DNA from: Gamsiella multidivaricata
Taxonomy: Eukaryota > Mortierellomycota > Mortierellomycetes > Mortierellales > Mortierellaceae
Assembly: GCF_025024155.1 (NCBI RefSeq)
Contig: NW_026251710.1
Coordinates: forward strand, 744,001-808,000
Length of the DNA stretch: 64,000 nt
Reading direction: 5' to 3'
Shown here piece by piece: positions 38,001 to 47,856 of the stretch. The notes below the pieces were generated by a model that searched no databases, was not told where the DNA came from, and saw only the letters and a program-made list of their open reading frames with translations. A program made the translations under genes and the position numbers. The first letter of the stretch is position 1. Every line of letters starts with the position of its first letter.

Positions 38001-38249
38001 ATCGCATAGACTTCACAAGCATAGGCAGGCTTTAGAGACTTACGAGCTCTTCATCAACTTGGCGTCAGTCACCTCGCCTATAGTGTTGAAGTGCTCCCGG
38101 AACCGCTCGTCCGTGAGGTGTTTAGGAAGGTTCTTGATAATCAACCTCGACCTAATACAGTCGGTAAAGAAAAACAGCTCATAGTTAGGACATGCGCAGG
38201 TGAGAGTCCTCGGTTGAATGGGGACACCATGCGTTCCTTTAACTTACAT
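35077..38249 (-). CDS. MRD1: Mrd1/RBM19-type multi-RRM pre-rRNA processing factor, 7 exons, split start codon
   Basis: Component of the early small-subunit processome needed for 18S maturation, nucleolar. Minus-strand exons 38248..38249, 38044..38151, 37825..37951, 37128..37727, 36503..37027, 35479..36416 and 35077..35377 total 2601 nt (866 aa; yeast Mrd1 887 aa) with compatible phases. RRMs are recognisable by RNP pairs: [15 protein letters not shown] and RRFGFIGY (first), [15 protein letters not shown] with [37 protein letters not shown] with GFGFAEF, and [15 protein letters not shown] with HRGFAFLDF. Acidic linkers separate them. The first RRM begins in the second exon, so the start codon is AT|G across an intron with GTAAGT and TTAG ends, as in RPL19. 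Confidence 0.93.
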
Positions 38250-38830
38250 TATGAATGAATGGGTGATGTAGAGTCGGGGTGGTGGACCTTTTGCTGTCTG
38301 TACCTCTTGCTGGACCTCTTCCCTTGACAAAAAAAAAAAAAAAAAAAAAAAGGTGGCGTATGTTTATGAGGGACTGCTCGAGTTCCTTTTTGGGTATTCG
38401 TGCTCCCATTGGCCAGGCTTGCGCCCAGCAGCAACTCTGTTTCTCCACCTCTTCCAGCTCTCCCTCCTCTTCCTCCTCACTCCTTCCCATACTTACCCAT
38501 AACGGCATTCAATCCCTGGGGCAAGAGCACACTAAAATAGTGCTGTATCAGTGCTTAACGTAACGAAGGGCACCTGGAGGGCCTGATTTGGAGCACGGTC
38601 GCTTGGCTGAAATTGAGTAATGATACTCGTTTTGCACTTTGTTCTTTGCATACATGATTGCTTTTACCCTCATATATCAAATAGATACAGCGTGCGTTGC
38701 AATGCAATTGGAATTTTGAATCTTTACTTGGAATCTCACAGACGCCATGGACCTGTCTCAGGCTCTAGAAGCTGTAACGCAGGATCGACGGCACCGAGCG
38801 TTTAGACTTTAATAAGAGAAGGGAGCTCAA

Positions 38831-39082
38831 TTACGGTTTAAGTTCACGAACACGGAGCGGACTGCCGTGCAAAGACGGTATCTCGGGCATGGATAGCAAT
38901 GACAACGGATTGACGAGTGTTTGGTAAGTCTCAATCGTCACAGGCGCCTCAATCTTGGATACGAGAATCAGAACGCTCGCGTTCGAACCTTCTAAAGCTC
39001 CAAGACCGGTAGAATGGACTACATTTGTTATAGCGGTCCGATCAAGGACACGTTGAAACTCATTTTGACGACATTGAAGGGC
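38831..39082 (-). pseudogene. Orphan C-terminal exon (83 codons), unidentified family
   Basis: Behind a CTCTAG acceptor an open frame of 83 codons runs to TAA at 38831. It begins ALQCRQNEFQRVLDRTAITN, includes EGSNASVLILVSKIEAP, and ends SLHGSPLRVRELKP. Its regular composition looks protein-coding, but no upstream exon could be joined. It may be the last exon of a truncated gene or an unresolved intact one. I do not recognise the protein. Confidence 0.35.
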
Positions 39083-39321
39083 CTAGAGATACTATGGGGG
39101 TTGATCTACAGGATTTAAAGTGTGTAAAGCGAATGGATGGCGAAGAGCTGACCAAAGCTGAAGTAAAGATATGGACTAGCAAAACACAGGTTCAATCAAG
39201 CCGAGTATGATACTAAGAAGGCAGCACTAAGGAAGCACATTCATAAACTGATAGCCAATGTGGAGTATAACAACTTGTACAACAACAAACGATACCGATG
39301 TTGCCGATTCATAACAGGATA
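39049..39321 (+). pseudogene. Frame-broken coding remnant, unidentified
   Basis: Two coding-like stretches lie on the plus strand in different frames: one containing DDIEGPRDTMGVDLQDLKCV and one containing KHRFNQAEYDTKKAALRKHI then NNLYNNKRYRCC before a stop. Their Lys/Arg-rich character suggests a degraded DNA- or RNA-binding protein, possibly transposase-derived. The evidence is composition only. Confidence 0.25.
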
Positions 39322-39450
39322 ATAAACAAACACTCTTTTCTTTACTAAATCATAAAGCTAATGCTGAGCTGTGCTAACACGGACCAATGAATTTCATATT
39401 TTATTTTGCAAATGCAGCTTTATGAAATATATTCGTGTAAAAGACATGGA

Positions 39451-40074
39451 TCAGAAGACAAGAGCAACAGCGATGGCTAGGGCAGTCAAAGCCCAGGAGA
39501 GCTGTTGGGCACCTGCGGAGTTGCCATGACCGCTAGTCGGCTGCGGGACTACAGTGGTAGAAGTTGCATGGCCTCCACTTGTGGTGGAAACTGTAGCTGT
39601 GGTGGTAACTGTAGCTGTGGGGGTGACTGTAGCTGTGGGGGTAACTGTAGCTGTGGGGGTAACTGTAGCTGTGGGAGTAACTATAGTTGTGGTCACAACC
39701 TGGGCTTCGGAATTGCTGTACGATGTAACACATTGGCCTCCGACATATATGACACCCTTGAACCCATTCTCGCAGTCTTGACCGACGCTTGACATGTAGC
39801 TGACGATGCCCTCCTCTTTAAAGGTTCGATGCCAGTCCCAACCTTGGCGCATTGTGACGCTGCGCCATGTGTTTTTCGAGGTACAGGATCCAACAGCAGT
39901 AGTCGCCTCGACATTGTGACCTCCAGCTTGGAATCTCCATACGATAGTGTCCTTTGGTTCGATGCAGAGGGTTGAAGGCTGGAATCCTTTATCGGTAACA
40001 ATGATGGGGTGCTCGGCTGCCATGGCGGTTGTCATGCAAGCCAATACGGAAAGGAAGATGGTGGCAAAGTGCAT
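39451..40074 (-). CDS. GPI-anchored cupredoxin-like secreted protein with TPTATV repeats
   Basis: Single exon, 207 aa. A signal peptide (MHFATIFLSVLACMTTAMAA) precedes a cupredoxin/phytocyanin-type domain (IIVTDKGFQPSTLCIEPKDT, then VWRFQAGGHNVEA). A hexapeptide T/A/V/P repeat (TPTATV, encoded by 18-bp units) and a hydrophobic GPI tail follow. Extracellular, wall-associated. The first copper-binding His is present in GGHNV. At the C-terminal ligand loop, where copper proteins have Cys, His and Met, the sequence reads SSVGQDCENGFKG, so His and Met are not conserved. Copper binding is therefore doubtful. Confidence 0.8.
   Translation of the reverse strand: MHFATIFLSVLACMTTAMAAEHPIIVTDKGFQPSTLCIEPKDTIVWRFQAGGHNVEATTAVGSCTSKNTWRSVTMRQGWDWHRTFKEEGIVSYMSSVGQDCENGFKGVIYVGGQCVTSYSNSEAQVVTTTIVTPTATVTPTATVTPTATVTPTATVTTTATVSTTSGGHATSTTVVPQPTSGHGNSAGAQQLSWALTALAIAVALVF
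39589..39692. repeat. 18-bp tandem repeat encoding (TPTATV)n
   Basis: Five to six near-identical units around ACTGTAGCTGTGGGGGTA lie within the cupredoxin-like gene. The unit length is a multiple of three, so copy changes keep the frame and vary the stalk length. Confidence 0.85.
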
Positions 40075-41386
40075 TGTGGATGTGTATCCTGGTGGTAAAG
40101 GTTTATGCTGTGGGAATCAATAGGGTCGAGTGCGGAGGAAGTGCTTTTCCTTCGTCCTTTTAAATGGTGATTGATAGACTGGCCCCAGAAGACTTTACCA
40201 AGACAACAGCCGGGGCACCAGATATCTCCGTCAACATGACTTCAGCAAGCGTGCGTGAAACTCCACCAGCGATAATCTAACAGCGGCTTCAAGTACAAGA
40301 CATTGGGCACGATCATCATGAGAGCAGCGCGTTCAAGAGATCAACCTCCTCTGGCCGTAAAAAAGTGCTGTGCGAGGCACAGGCCATCGATCAAGTTGCT
40401 GAAATGTTTGTTTGTTTGTTCGTTTGTTTACAGTGTGCTCTGTTGTCAACGCGCGAAAACTATATTGCGCTTGAGCCCATGGGCACATCCTTGGCTAGCA
40501 CCCAACTGTAATGCACGACCTCTTGCTCATGGAACCATCGATTGCAGCCCCAACTCTGGCGCTAGATGCTGCTCCACCATGTACCCCAGAAATGCAAGCT
40601 CCAGAAACGGCGATCTCTTTAGCTCTATGATCATCAGACTGGAAGTACCAGTTGACATTGTCGTTTAAGATTGACGCACAGTGTCTAGGGTTGGAACCCT
40701 CGATCCGGGACAGCGACAGTGACAGCGCGCGCGCTAGCAAGATCGATAGTCGTGAAGGGCTCTTTTGTATGTGGTACTTAGGCACCAGAACTAAGTCCTG
40801 GAAAGACAGAACCCGAGGCAGTGACGCTGCAGCGGATGTAAAACCAGCAAAAATAAAAATAAAAATATGAAATAAAATAAAAAAATAAATGCAAAGACAC
40901 CCATTCGAGAGTGGAGTCTTATTCCTGTCGATTCCATCGTGAGAGGATGTCGACGTAATCTGGCCAGGGGTTCTGTTGAGTGAAAATAGAAAGCAAGAGC
41001 TGCCATTTGCTGTGGGGTCTTATATTCGCGTGCATCCACGGCGGGATACAAAAAAAGCAAACAATCGTTCGAGGCGGAGGCGGTCTCAGGATCGTCTAAA
41101 TTCCTCCATGCCAAGTCTAGGTGACGGTCCTACCTATCAGCGCCCGTGCTTTTTTTTTTTTTTCATGAAAGTCGTTGGTTCAGAGAGATCAGTGCACAAT
41201 TCACAGCAGCACGCAACATTCCTGGCCCCAGATCTCCAGCTCCCTGAGTCCACTGGCATGCTCAGGTTGCTCACCGGTCTAGCCTTTTATCGTTCTCAGA
41301 CCTTCGCGTTTGAGGTACAACCTGCGCTATGACGATGGTTCGTTGGCCCAGGTATGTTCGCCGTATACTTCCTAGAGCACAAAAAA
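40075..41386. other. Intergenic, no gene recognised
   Basis: No credible gene. A TTTG repeat lies at about 40410-40430, AAATA-type runs at about 40850-40890 and a T-run at 41151-41163. Confidence 0.45.
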
Positions 41387-41393
41387 TATATAA
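41387..41393 (+). promoter_or_regulatory. TATA box of the subtilase gene
   Basis: TATATAA lies 123 bp before the ATG, followed by a C/T-rich leader. Confidence 0.6.
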
Positions 41394-41509
41394 GAACGAT
41401 TGCCTCCGCTTACTCCTTCCCTTTTTTCTCCACGTCCACGCCTCGAGTACCTGCTCCTCTCTGACCTGCCCGCGTATCAAGCCCACTACACCTCTATTCA
41501 AAAGAAGCC

Positions 41510-42786
41510 ATGAAGTACGCTAGTCTCGTCCTCGCTGCCTGTCTGGCCCTTTTTACTTTCTCGGACGCCGCCCCCCTTATTAAGAGCAACTCTGGAAAGC
41601 CCATCCCTGACTCGTACATTGTTATCCTAAAGGGCGGCAAAAATGTCACTGATTTTGTTACCAAGTTCGAGGCCCTTGCCGTTGCCCAGGACGGTCGCGG
41701 TCGCAAGTCTACCATCGATCGCCACTATCCTTCCCTTCAGGGCTTCTCCGCAACGATCAACGCCGCTGCTCTGAAGGAACTCCTTGCCTCTGATGAGGTT
41801 GAATATGTCGAGCAGGATCACATCATTACTCTGGATGTCTCACTCCAGCCCAACCCTCCCTCCTGGGGTCTTCCTCGTATCTCGGAACGCAAGAACCGAC
41901 TCAATGTTCCCTACCTCTACCAGGAGCAGGCCGGCTCGGGCGTCACAGCCTATGTGATTGACACCGGCATTTACGTAGACCACAACGGTTTAAAAGGTCG
42001 TGCGTCCATGGGTGCCAACTTCATCGCTGGCTCACCCAACACAGACGAGAATGGCCACGGTACGCATGTCTCAGGAACTATCGGTGACACCAAATATGGC
42101 GTTGCCAAGAAGGTCAAACTGGTCGGCGTCAAGGTCCTCAATGCCGAGGGTTCTGGTGCTTATTCCGGCGTTATTGCCGGCATGGACTGGGTCATTCAAC
42201 ATGCCCGTGGTACCAAGGCTGTTGTCAACATGTCCCTCGGTAAGATTTTTGTTGTTGTTTTTTCCCCTCCTGCCTTGGGCTTCCGCTTGTGATCCACTGG
42301 ATGCTAATTTGTTTTCGAATGACAATGTATCTACTAGGTGGTCCAAAGTCCATGGCTATTGACAGCGCCGTGAACCGCCTCTACGCTGCCGGCATCCCCG
42401 TCATCGTATCTGCCGGTAATGAGGCGGACGTGGATTCATGCACCAGATCTCCTGCTGGCACCCAGGGAGCCTTCACAGTTTCCGCTTCGGACATTAAAGA
42501 TCGGGTTGCGAGCTTCGCGTCCTGGGGCAGCTGTGTTAAAATTTTTGCACCTGGTGTTGAAATCACGTCTGACTGGATCGGTAGCCCCTCCGCCATCCGC
42601 ACCATCTCCGGCACCTCGATGGCCACCCCTCACGTTTCCGGTGTCGTCGCCCTCTTCCTGAGCATCGACTCATCCTTAACCAGTCCACACCATGTTTATC
42701 AGAAGCTGCTTAGCGTCAGCACCCCCGGCGTCGTCAAAGGCGACTTGAAAGGCTCGCCAAACCGCTTTCTCTACAACGATGCCTAA
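41510..42786 (+). CDS. Secreted subtilisin-like serine protease (S8A, proteinase K type), 2 exons
   Basis: Extracellular endopeptidase made as a pre-pro-enzyme. Model join(41510..42239, 42338..42786), 1179 nt, 392 aa. Order: signal peptide (MKYASLVLAACLALFTFSDA), inhibitor I9 prodomain (YIVILKGGKNVTDFV through EVEYVEQDHIITLD), catalytic domain. Catalytic Asp in VIDTG, His in GHGTHVSGT, oxyanion Asn in SAGNE and Ser in GTSMATPH are all present, so it should be active. The intron (42240-42337) falls in the codon before GGPKS with clear GTAAGA and CTAG ends. It could supply peptides to OPT transporters such as those at 25-32 kb, but this is only a functional association. Confidence 0.95.
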
Positions 42787-43307
42787 GAAAACTGGTGCCG
42801 TCCATAATTGCTTGCTATTCATTTTATTTTATCTTTTATTTTGCAAGTAGATCATGATTCCCTCGAAATCATAAAGAACATATAGAATGAATCTTAATAA
42901 AATCCCTTGTGAGGTTTACGAGGCGGTTTTTGAGCACATTGGTTTATACTGGAAGTAGTAGTAATTAATAGTTTTTTTCTTTCAACAATTTGCTACGGCG
43001 ATATGGCGGATTATTCCTTTCGACCTGCTACACGAAACGATGAAATCTATCCGTGCGCGTACTATTTTCGTGAGTTTCATGCTGATAGAACATTTTGAGG
43101 ATTTAGATGTGAATCTGGATCTGGATCACCTAAAATAAAAAATTGCGCACATGGATAGAAAGAGGCACTGAATGCATCAAACAACCTAGCGGACGCGTTA
43201 TGCAAGCAGAAGCAGAGTTTTTTTTTTTTTTTTTGATATGATAACAAGAACTGACAAGAATATGTGGGGTTTATTAGTGAGAGACTCTAGACTAAAAGAC
43301 CTTATTG
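42787..43307. other. Intergenic, no gene recognised
   Basis: AT-rich 3' flank of the subtilase gene with an AATAAA at about 42896 and a T16 run at about 43219. No gene. Confidence 0.5.
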
Positions 43308-43364
43308 CTTTTTAACATCAATCCACATGAACACGAGACGCATGGTCCGCAAAGGCAGCTCCCG

Positions 43365-43366
<2 letters not shown>
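43308..43366 (-). mobile_element. Third, diverged copy of the short retroposon 3' end (copy C)
   Basis: The plus strand AACATCAATCCACATGAACA then CGAGACGCATGGTCCGCAAAGG aligns to copy B (11500-11540) with scattered substitutions. An A run of about 27 follows at 43367. I do not see a clear target-site duplication. It ends about 115 bp upstream of tRNA-Leu. Confidence 0.65.
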
Positions 43367-43396
<30 letters not shown>

Positions 43397-43481
43397 AAGC
43401 GAAAACGCAATATTGATGGCGTTTATCACGTGACTTAAAATAACGAATACATATATTTTCTAAAATGAGCCTCCACAGACT

Positions 43482-43564
43482 GGTAGGATGGCCGAGTTGG
43501 TCTAAGGCGCCGCACTCAAGTTGCGGTCTCGAGAGAGGCGTGGGTTCAAATCCCACTTCTACCA
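43482..43564 (+). tRNA. tRNA-Leu(CAA)
   Basis: Acceptor GGTAGGA/TTCTACC pairs fully (with G-T). The D-arm is GGCCGAGTTGGTCTAAGGC, the anticodon arm CCGCA-CTCAAGT-TGCGG reads CAA, the variable arm is long, and the T-arm is GTGGGTTCAAATCCCAC. Many eukaryotic tRNA-Leu(CAA) genes have an intron after the anticodon; this one does not. Confidence 0.95.
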
Positions 43565-45309
43565 CAATACATTTTGCTAGTTTCTCATTTTTTCTTATCG
43601 GAGCTGTGCTTGAAAGGTTTAGGCTACAACGAACAGAACCAGTTGAAAGATCTAGCTCTCAAGAGCATTATCCTTTTTTGCACGTTGCCTTGCCTTGACG
43701 GGCGCTTTGCGATTCGCTCACTGTTTTCTTTTATTTGTTTTAGAAGAGAAGGCGAATGGGAGGGACAGTTAAAGCGGATGGCATTGATTGCCTGGTATCT
43801 CATATGTAGACTGCAGATAGATGTAAGGACTCTGGATGTCCGATCAACATGTGTTGCTTTCTGCGTGTGAGCATGCATGCAAGTGCGACAGTAGCTTATT
43901 TCAGTTTAGCATCGGTTGCTTTGTTGTTGTTTTTGGGTTATGGGTGCTCTCTTCCAGCTGTTCTTTTTACTTGTACCCACGAAGGTTCTTATTTTTTTTT
44001 TTTTTCTTTCGTACAACATGCCAAAGAGTAGATAGAGGGCGGAATCGGGGGATCGAATCAAAACGCAACCTCAGCATGTTCCTCTCTGGTTTTTTTTTGT
44101 GTGGTCCCTTTTTTTGGTGGCATCTCGATTGGAATCGTACAGACTGCTCCTCCTCTCCCAGCTCCTCGACCAGTAAAATGGCCCCCAGAGGAGGTGCAAA
44201 AATACCGGCGGTACGGTGGCCTTATCGTCGTATTATTGGACGTCTTTCAGAAGATAAATATGCCAATTGCCATTAAGAATGTTCCACCTGCCCGCATCTT
44301 TTAGAGTACGCTTTGTCAATAGAGTCCAGGTTCGATGGATGGTGACGGGAACTAGACTGACTGTAGCTAAGCTTTGGGTACCCTGCTTGTTCTCACTTCT
44401 AGCCCCCCTTTCCTTTTAATCTCGCATTCTGTTCTCACTTTTTGGTTCTTCTTTCCTTTTCTTCCTCACGCCCGTCCTTCCTCCCTTTCCTCCCCTTCTC
44501 CATCCTCTCCCTTCCTATACCCATCTTTTGATCTGCAAGGTAAAGAAGACGTATGTCCAACAATTGGACTGATTTTTTTTTTGTGTATGCCTATCAGCTC
44601 GCCAACGGTATCTGTCAGGAGGACGCGTCGCGCGATGTAGCTACGGTCGACATTGTAACTGGGTGTTGTTTATCGAGTTCCTATTTCGCTCGTGTTTCCT
44701 CCTCGGCTGTGTCTCCATTTCGACCCTTAATCGTCGCTAAAAAAAAAAAGAAAAAGAAAGAAAATAGGGTATCAATTGTGTCGTCGCGGTTCGTGAATCG
44801 AGGAAAAGAAGTTGGACGGATGAAAAGAGGAGAAAGAGGAAAAGGCACCGTTCGATCATTTAGGTCCATCGGCTTATGAACAATAAAGAGAAGCAGATGT
44901 GTGCATTGCAAGACGCGCGCGCGCACGAAATGGGAGAAAAGAACGAAGGAGCATGCAAGCGGATTGTAATAGGTATAGCGAAGGATAGGAGGGAGGAATG
45001 GAATACAAACAGACATGTCTTCAGTATAGTGGTCTGGATCAGTCTGGAGTGGAGAATGTATGGGTAGATTTAAGGATGCTAACAGGGGTGGAGTATCGTT
45101 TTGATGTGTGAGTGTCCCATTTTCACTGGTCAGGGCTGGAGAAAAAAAAAAAGAAAAAGAAAACATCTCCAGAGGAGTACAAGGGGGAACCCGAACTCAG
45201 GAACATCGTATATCTCGACTCGCTCGAGAAAGTCATCTCGTTTTCTTCTTTCTCATCATCTTTTTTTTTGACCCTCCATCCCTCATCTCATCTTAAACAG
45301 AAAAAAAAG
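43565..45309. other. Intergenic, no gene recognised
   Basis: About 1.7 kb of short frames and T/A runs, with no family resemblance. The 5' leader of the next gene occupies the last part. Confidence 0.45.
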
Positions 45310-47574
45310 ATGGCCTCTGTCAAGCCTGGCGCAAGCTGGAAGAAGACCAACTATCCCAACATCAAGAACGCCGACTATCCTGTCGAGGTCGCCGGAAATG
45401 AGTCGTTCAACAACCTCCACCTCGCCGGAGTCATCCTCGGCGCGCCCTTCATGATCGTCTCGCTCCTCAAGCTGCCCTTCTGGTCCTACCCCGTTCTGAC
45501 CATCGTCATGGCCCTGCCCATCTTTGCCGCCTACTTCGTCTACGGATCCAAGTATGCCCTGCCCCTCAACAACCGCGTCCAGACCCCTGGCAAGAAGGTT
45601 GAGGATTACCTCACCATTGTTGACCCCGCCTTCCAGAAATACAAGGGCAAGAACAGAATCCCCATGGAGACCTTCTTCGAGGCCTACTTTGATGGAAAGG
45701 TACAGTGTCAATGGCTGCATTTTTGTGTCGATTTCAACTGCAATTGCAGTTTGCAATTTACAATTGTTTGTTGATCCGATTGCTTTTCTTTTGTTGGCAT
45801 GCTTCTGCGTGGCGGTGCCTTTTGGGAGCTTTGATCGAAGACGAATTTCTTCAGCCTTGCCAATGGAACGGCACGGACAGCTACTCTTTTTTTCGTGTTA
45901 TTTTCATCCGCGCAGACCTAATGCTGCGCTGTCTGGATTGAAGAGGCGTTTTTTTTTTTCTTGGCTTCCCGCATTCTTTCCGGTCTCCTTTTTACACCTA
46001 GTGGCCGCTACTGCCTGTTCAATTGTGTCCAAAAAAAGAACTTTAAGCGGCTCCTGTCTATAAGGCTTGTCTGGATAAGCAGAGTGGGAGTGTGACGGGA
46101 AAAGATTTGATCTCCCTTCCCCCTTTTCCTCTTCTTTACTGGGTTGTAGGCGGACAGGCCCCGGATCGGCACATATTCGGCGTTAGGGTGCATATTTGTT
46201 CCACACCTCTTGTATGGCTTTCTGGCGGTGGGAACAAGAAGGGAAAAACGAGGTCGGCGCTTCACATGCCTTTGTCAACAAAGATCCGGACCACAGACCG
46301 TCATGCAGATCTTGTGCGGAGAGATATTCCCGCTCATTATTTAGTCCTTCACATTCAAAAACAGGTTTTTTCTGTTATCGGGGCCTGGGAATGGAACGAT
46401 CCCTTGACGCATATTCCAACTCCACTTTGTTCACGGTCCTACATACCCCTCCCTTTTTTTCCTTTTTTTCTTTTTTTCCGCTCCTAATAGTCTCATTGAT
46501 TTGTAATGAGGCTGGATGCTTACATGTTCCCTGCCTCTTCCACACCCAAAATAGATCGACATCAACCAGGACTGCCTTGAGTTGCTCGAGAACCGCCACG
46601 ACTGGAGCGTGTTCCAGATGACTGCCAGCCAGGCCAAGTTCTTTGTCACTCAATGGATTCCCGAGACCCTCTGGCACTCCAAGAAGCAGGATGAGGATCA
46701 GGTCCGCGACCACTATGACCGCGGTGATGATTTCTATGCCGCCTTCTTGGGACCCCGTATGATCTACACCTCCGGTATCATGTCCGACGTCAACAAGAAG
46801 GAGACCCTCGAGGAGATGCAGGACAACAAGCTGAAGCTGGTCTGCGAGAAGGTTCAGCTCAAGAAGGGCGAGCGTCACCTCGACATTGGATGCGGCTGGG
46901 GCACCCTCACCGCCTATGCTGCCAAGAACTACGGAACTGACTCGACTGGTATCACCCTCGGATTGAACCAGACTGCCTTTGGAAACAACCGCATCAAGGA
47001 GTATGGTGTCCCCGAGAGCCAGGCCCGCATCATGTGCATGGACTACCGTGATATCCCCCGCGAGAAGTGGGACAAGATCACCTGTCTCGAGATGGCTGAG
47101 CACGTCGGCATTCGCAAGTTCAACGAGTTCTTGCTCCAGGTCAAGGATATGCTCAACGATGATGGTCTCTTCTACCTCCAGATCGCTGGTCTCCGTGCCA
47201 CCTGGCAATACGAGGACTTTATCTGGGGTCTGTTCATGGCCAAGTACGTCTTCCCCGGTGCCGATGCCTCGATGCCTTTATATTGGGTTATCAAGCAGCT
47301 CGAGTGCGCCGGTTTTGAGGTCCAGAACGTCGACACCATCGGAGTCCACTACTCGGCCACGATCCACCGCTGGTACTTGAACTGGATGTCGAACCAGGAG
47401 TCCATCACCGCGACCTACGGCAAGAAGTGGTTCCGCACCTGGGAGATCTTCCTTGCCTGGTCGACTATCATCTCTCGCCAGGGCTCTGCCACCTGCTACC
47501 AGATTGTTGCCCACAAGAACTTGAACGCTTTCGATCGCACTGGACTCCAGGCCAAGAACCGCTTCAGCGTTTAA
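45310..47574 (+). CDS. Sphingolipid C9-methyltransferase (2 exons, 855-bp intron)
   Basis: SAM-dependent enzyme that methylates C9 of the sphingoid base in fungal glucosylceramides. Its fold is that of the cyclopropane fatty-acid synthase family. Model join(45310..45699, 46555..47574), 1410 nt, 469 aa. Two hydrophobic N-terminal segments (HLAGVILGAPFMIVSLL and YPVLTIVMALPIFAAYF) anchor it, probably in the ER. The catalytic part has LDIGCGWGTL (SAM binding), GITLG, CLEMAEHVGIRKF, and GLRATWQYEDFIWGLFMAKY as in sphingolipid methyltransferases. Phase is zero at the junction (DGK-IDINQD). The long intron was checked and holds no convincing extra exon. AATAAA at 47704. Confidence 0.93.
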
Positions 47575-47703
47575 AGTGGGAAAAAAAGGAATTTGGTAGT
47601 TTGTGTTGTGCAGGACTTTTTGTCGATTGTACATACAACTTTTTTCTTTTTGCCGTTTTTTTTCGTTCCCATCCCCCATCGTCCATTCGTGTTATTTACA
47701 GCC

Positions 47704-47709
47704 AATAAA
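47704..47709 (+). terminator. AATAAA polyadenylation signal, sphingolipid C9-methyltransferase
   Basis: AATAAA lies about 130 bp past the stop, between this gene and the convergent secreted-protein gene. Confidence 0.45.
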
Positions 47710-47856
47710 CAGTACATCATAGTTGTGAAAACACAAACACTTGAGGTCTTTATTGGAAGATGAGGTAGTTGATGCGAAGATCAATAGGTTTAGGTTTTCC
47801 AATAGGCGAGCCGACCTGGATCTCACTCTGCAGAGATTCTGGTCTTAATGTACACA

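Noticed and set aside
40676..40720. A tRNA-like GGTTGGAACCC phrase
   Set aside because: No acceptor, D-arm or anticodon arm accompanies it.
44101..44304. A 67-codon plus-strand frame with VKWPPEEVQKYRRYGGLIVV
   Set aside because: It looks somewhat protein-like but lacks a second exon, a family match or a promoter. Too weak to list.
46375..47208. A 277-codon minus-strand frame antisense to the sphingolipid C9-methyltransferase
   Set aside because: Low-complexity composition mirroring the sense gene's codon bias, and a start in an intron.
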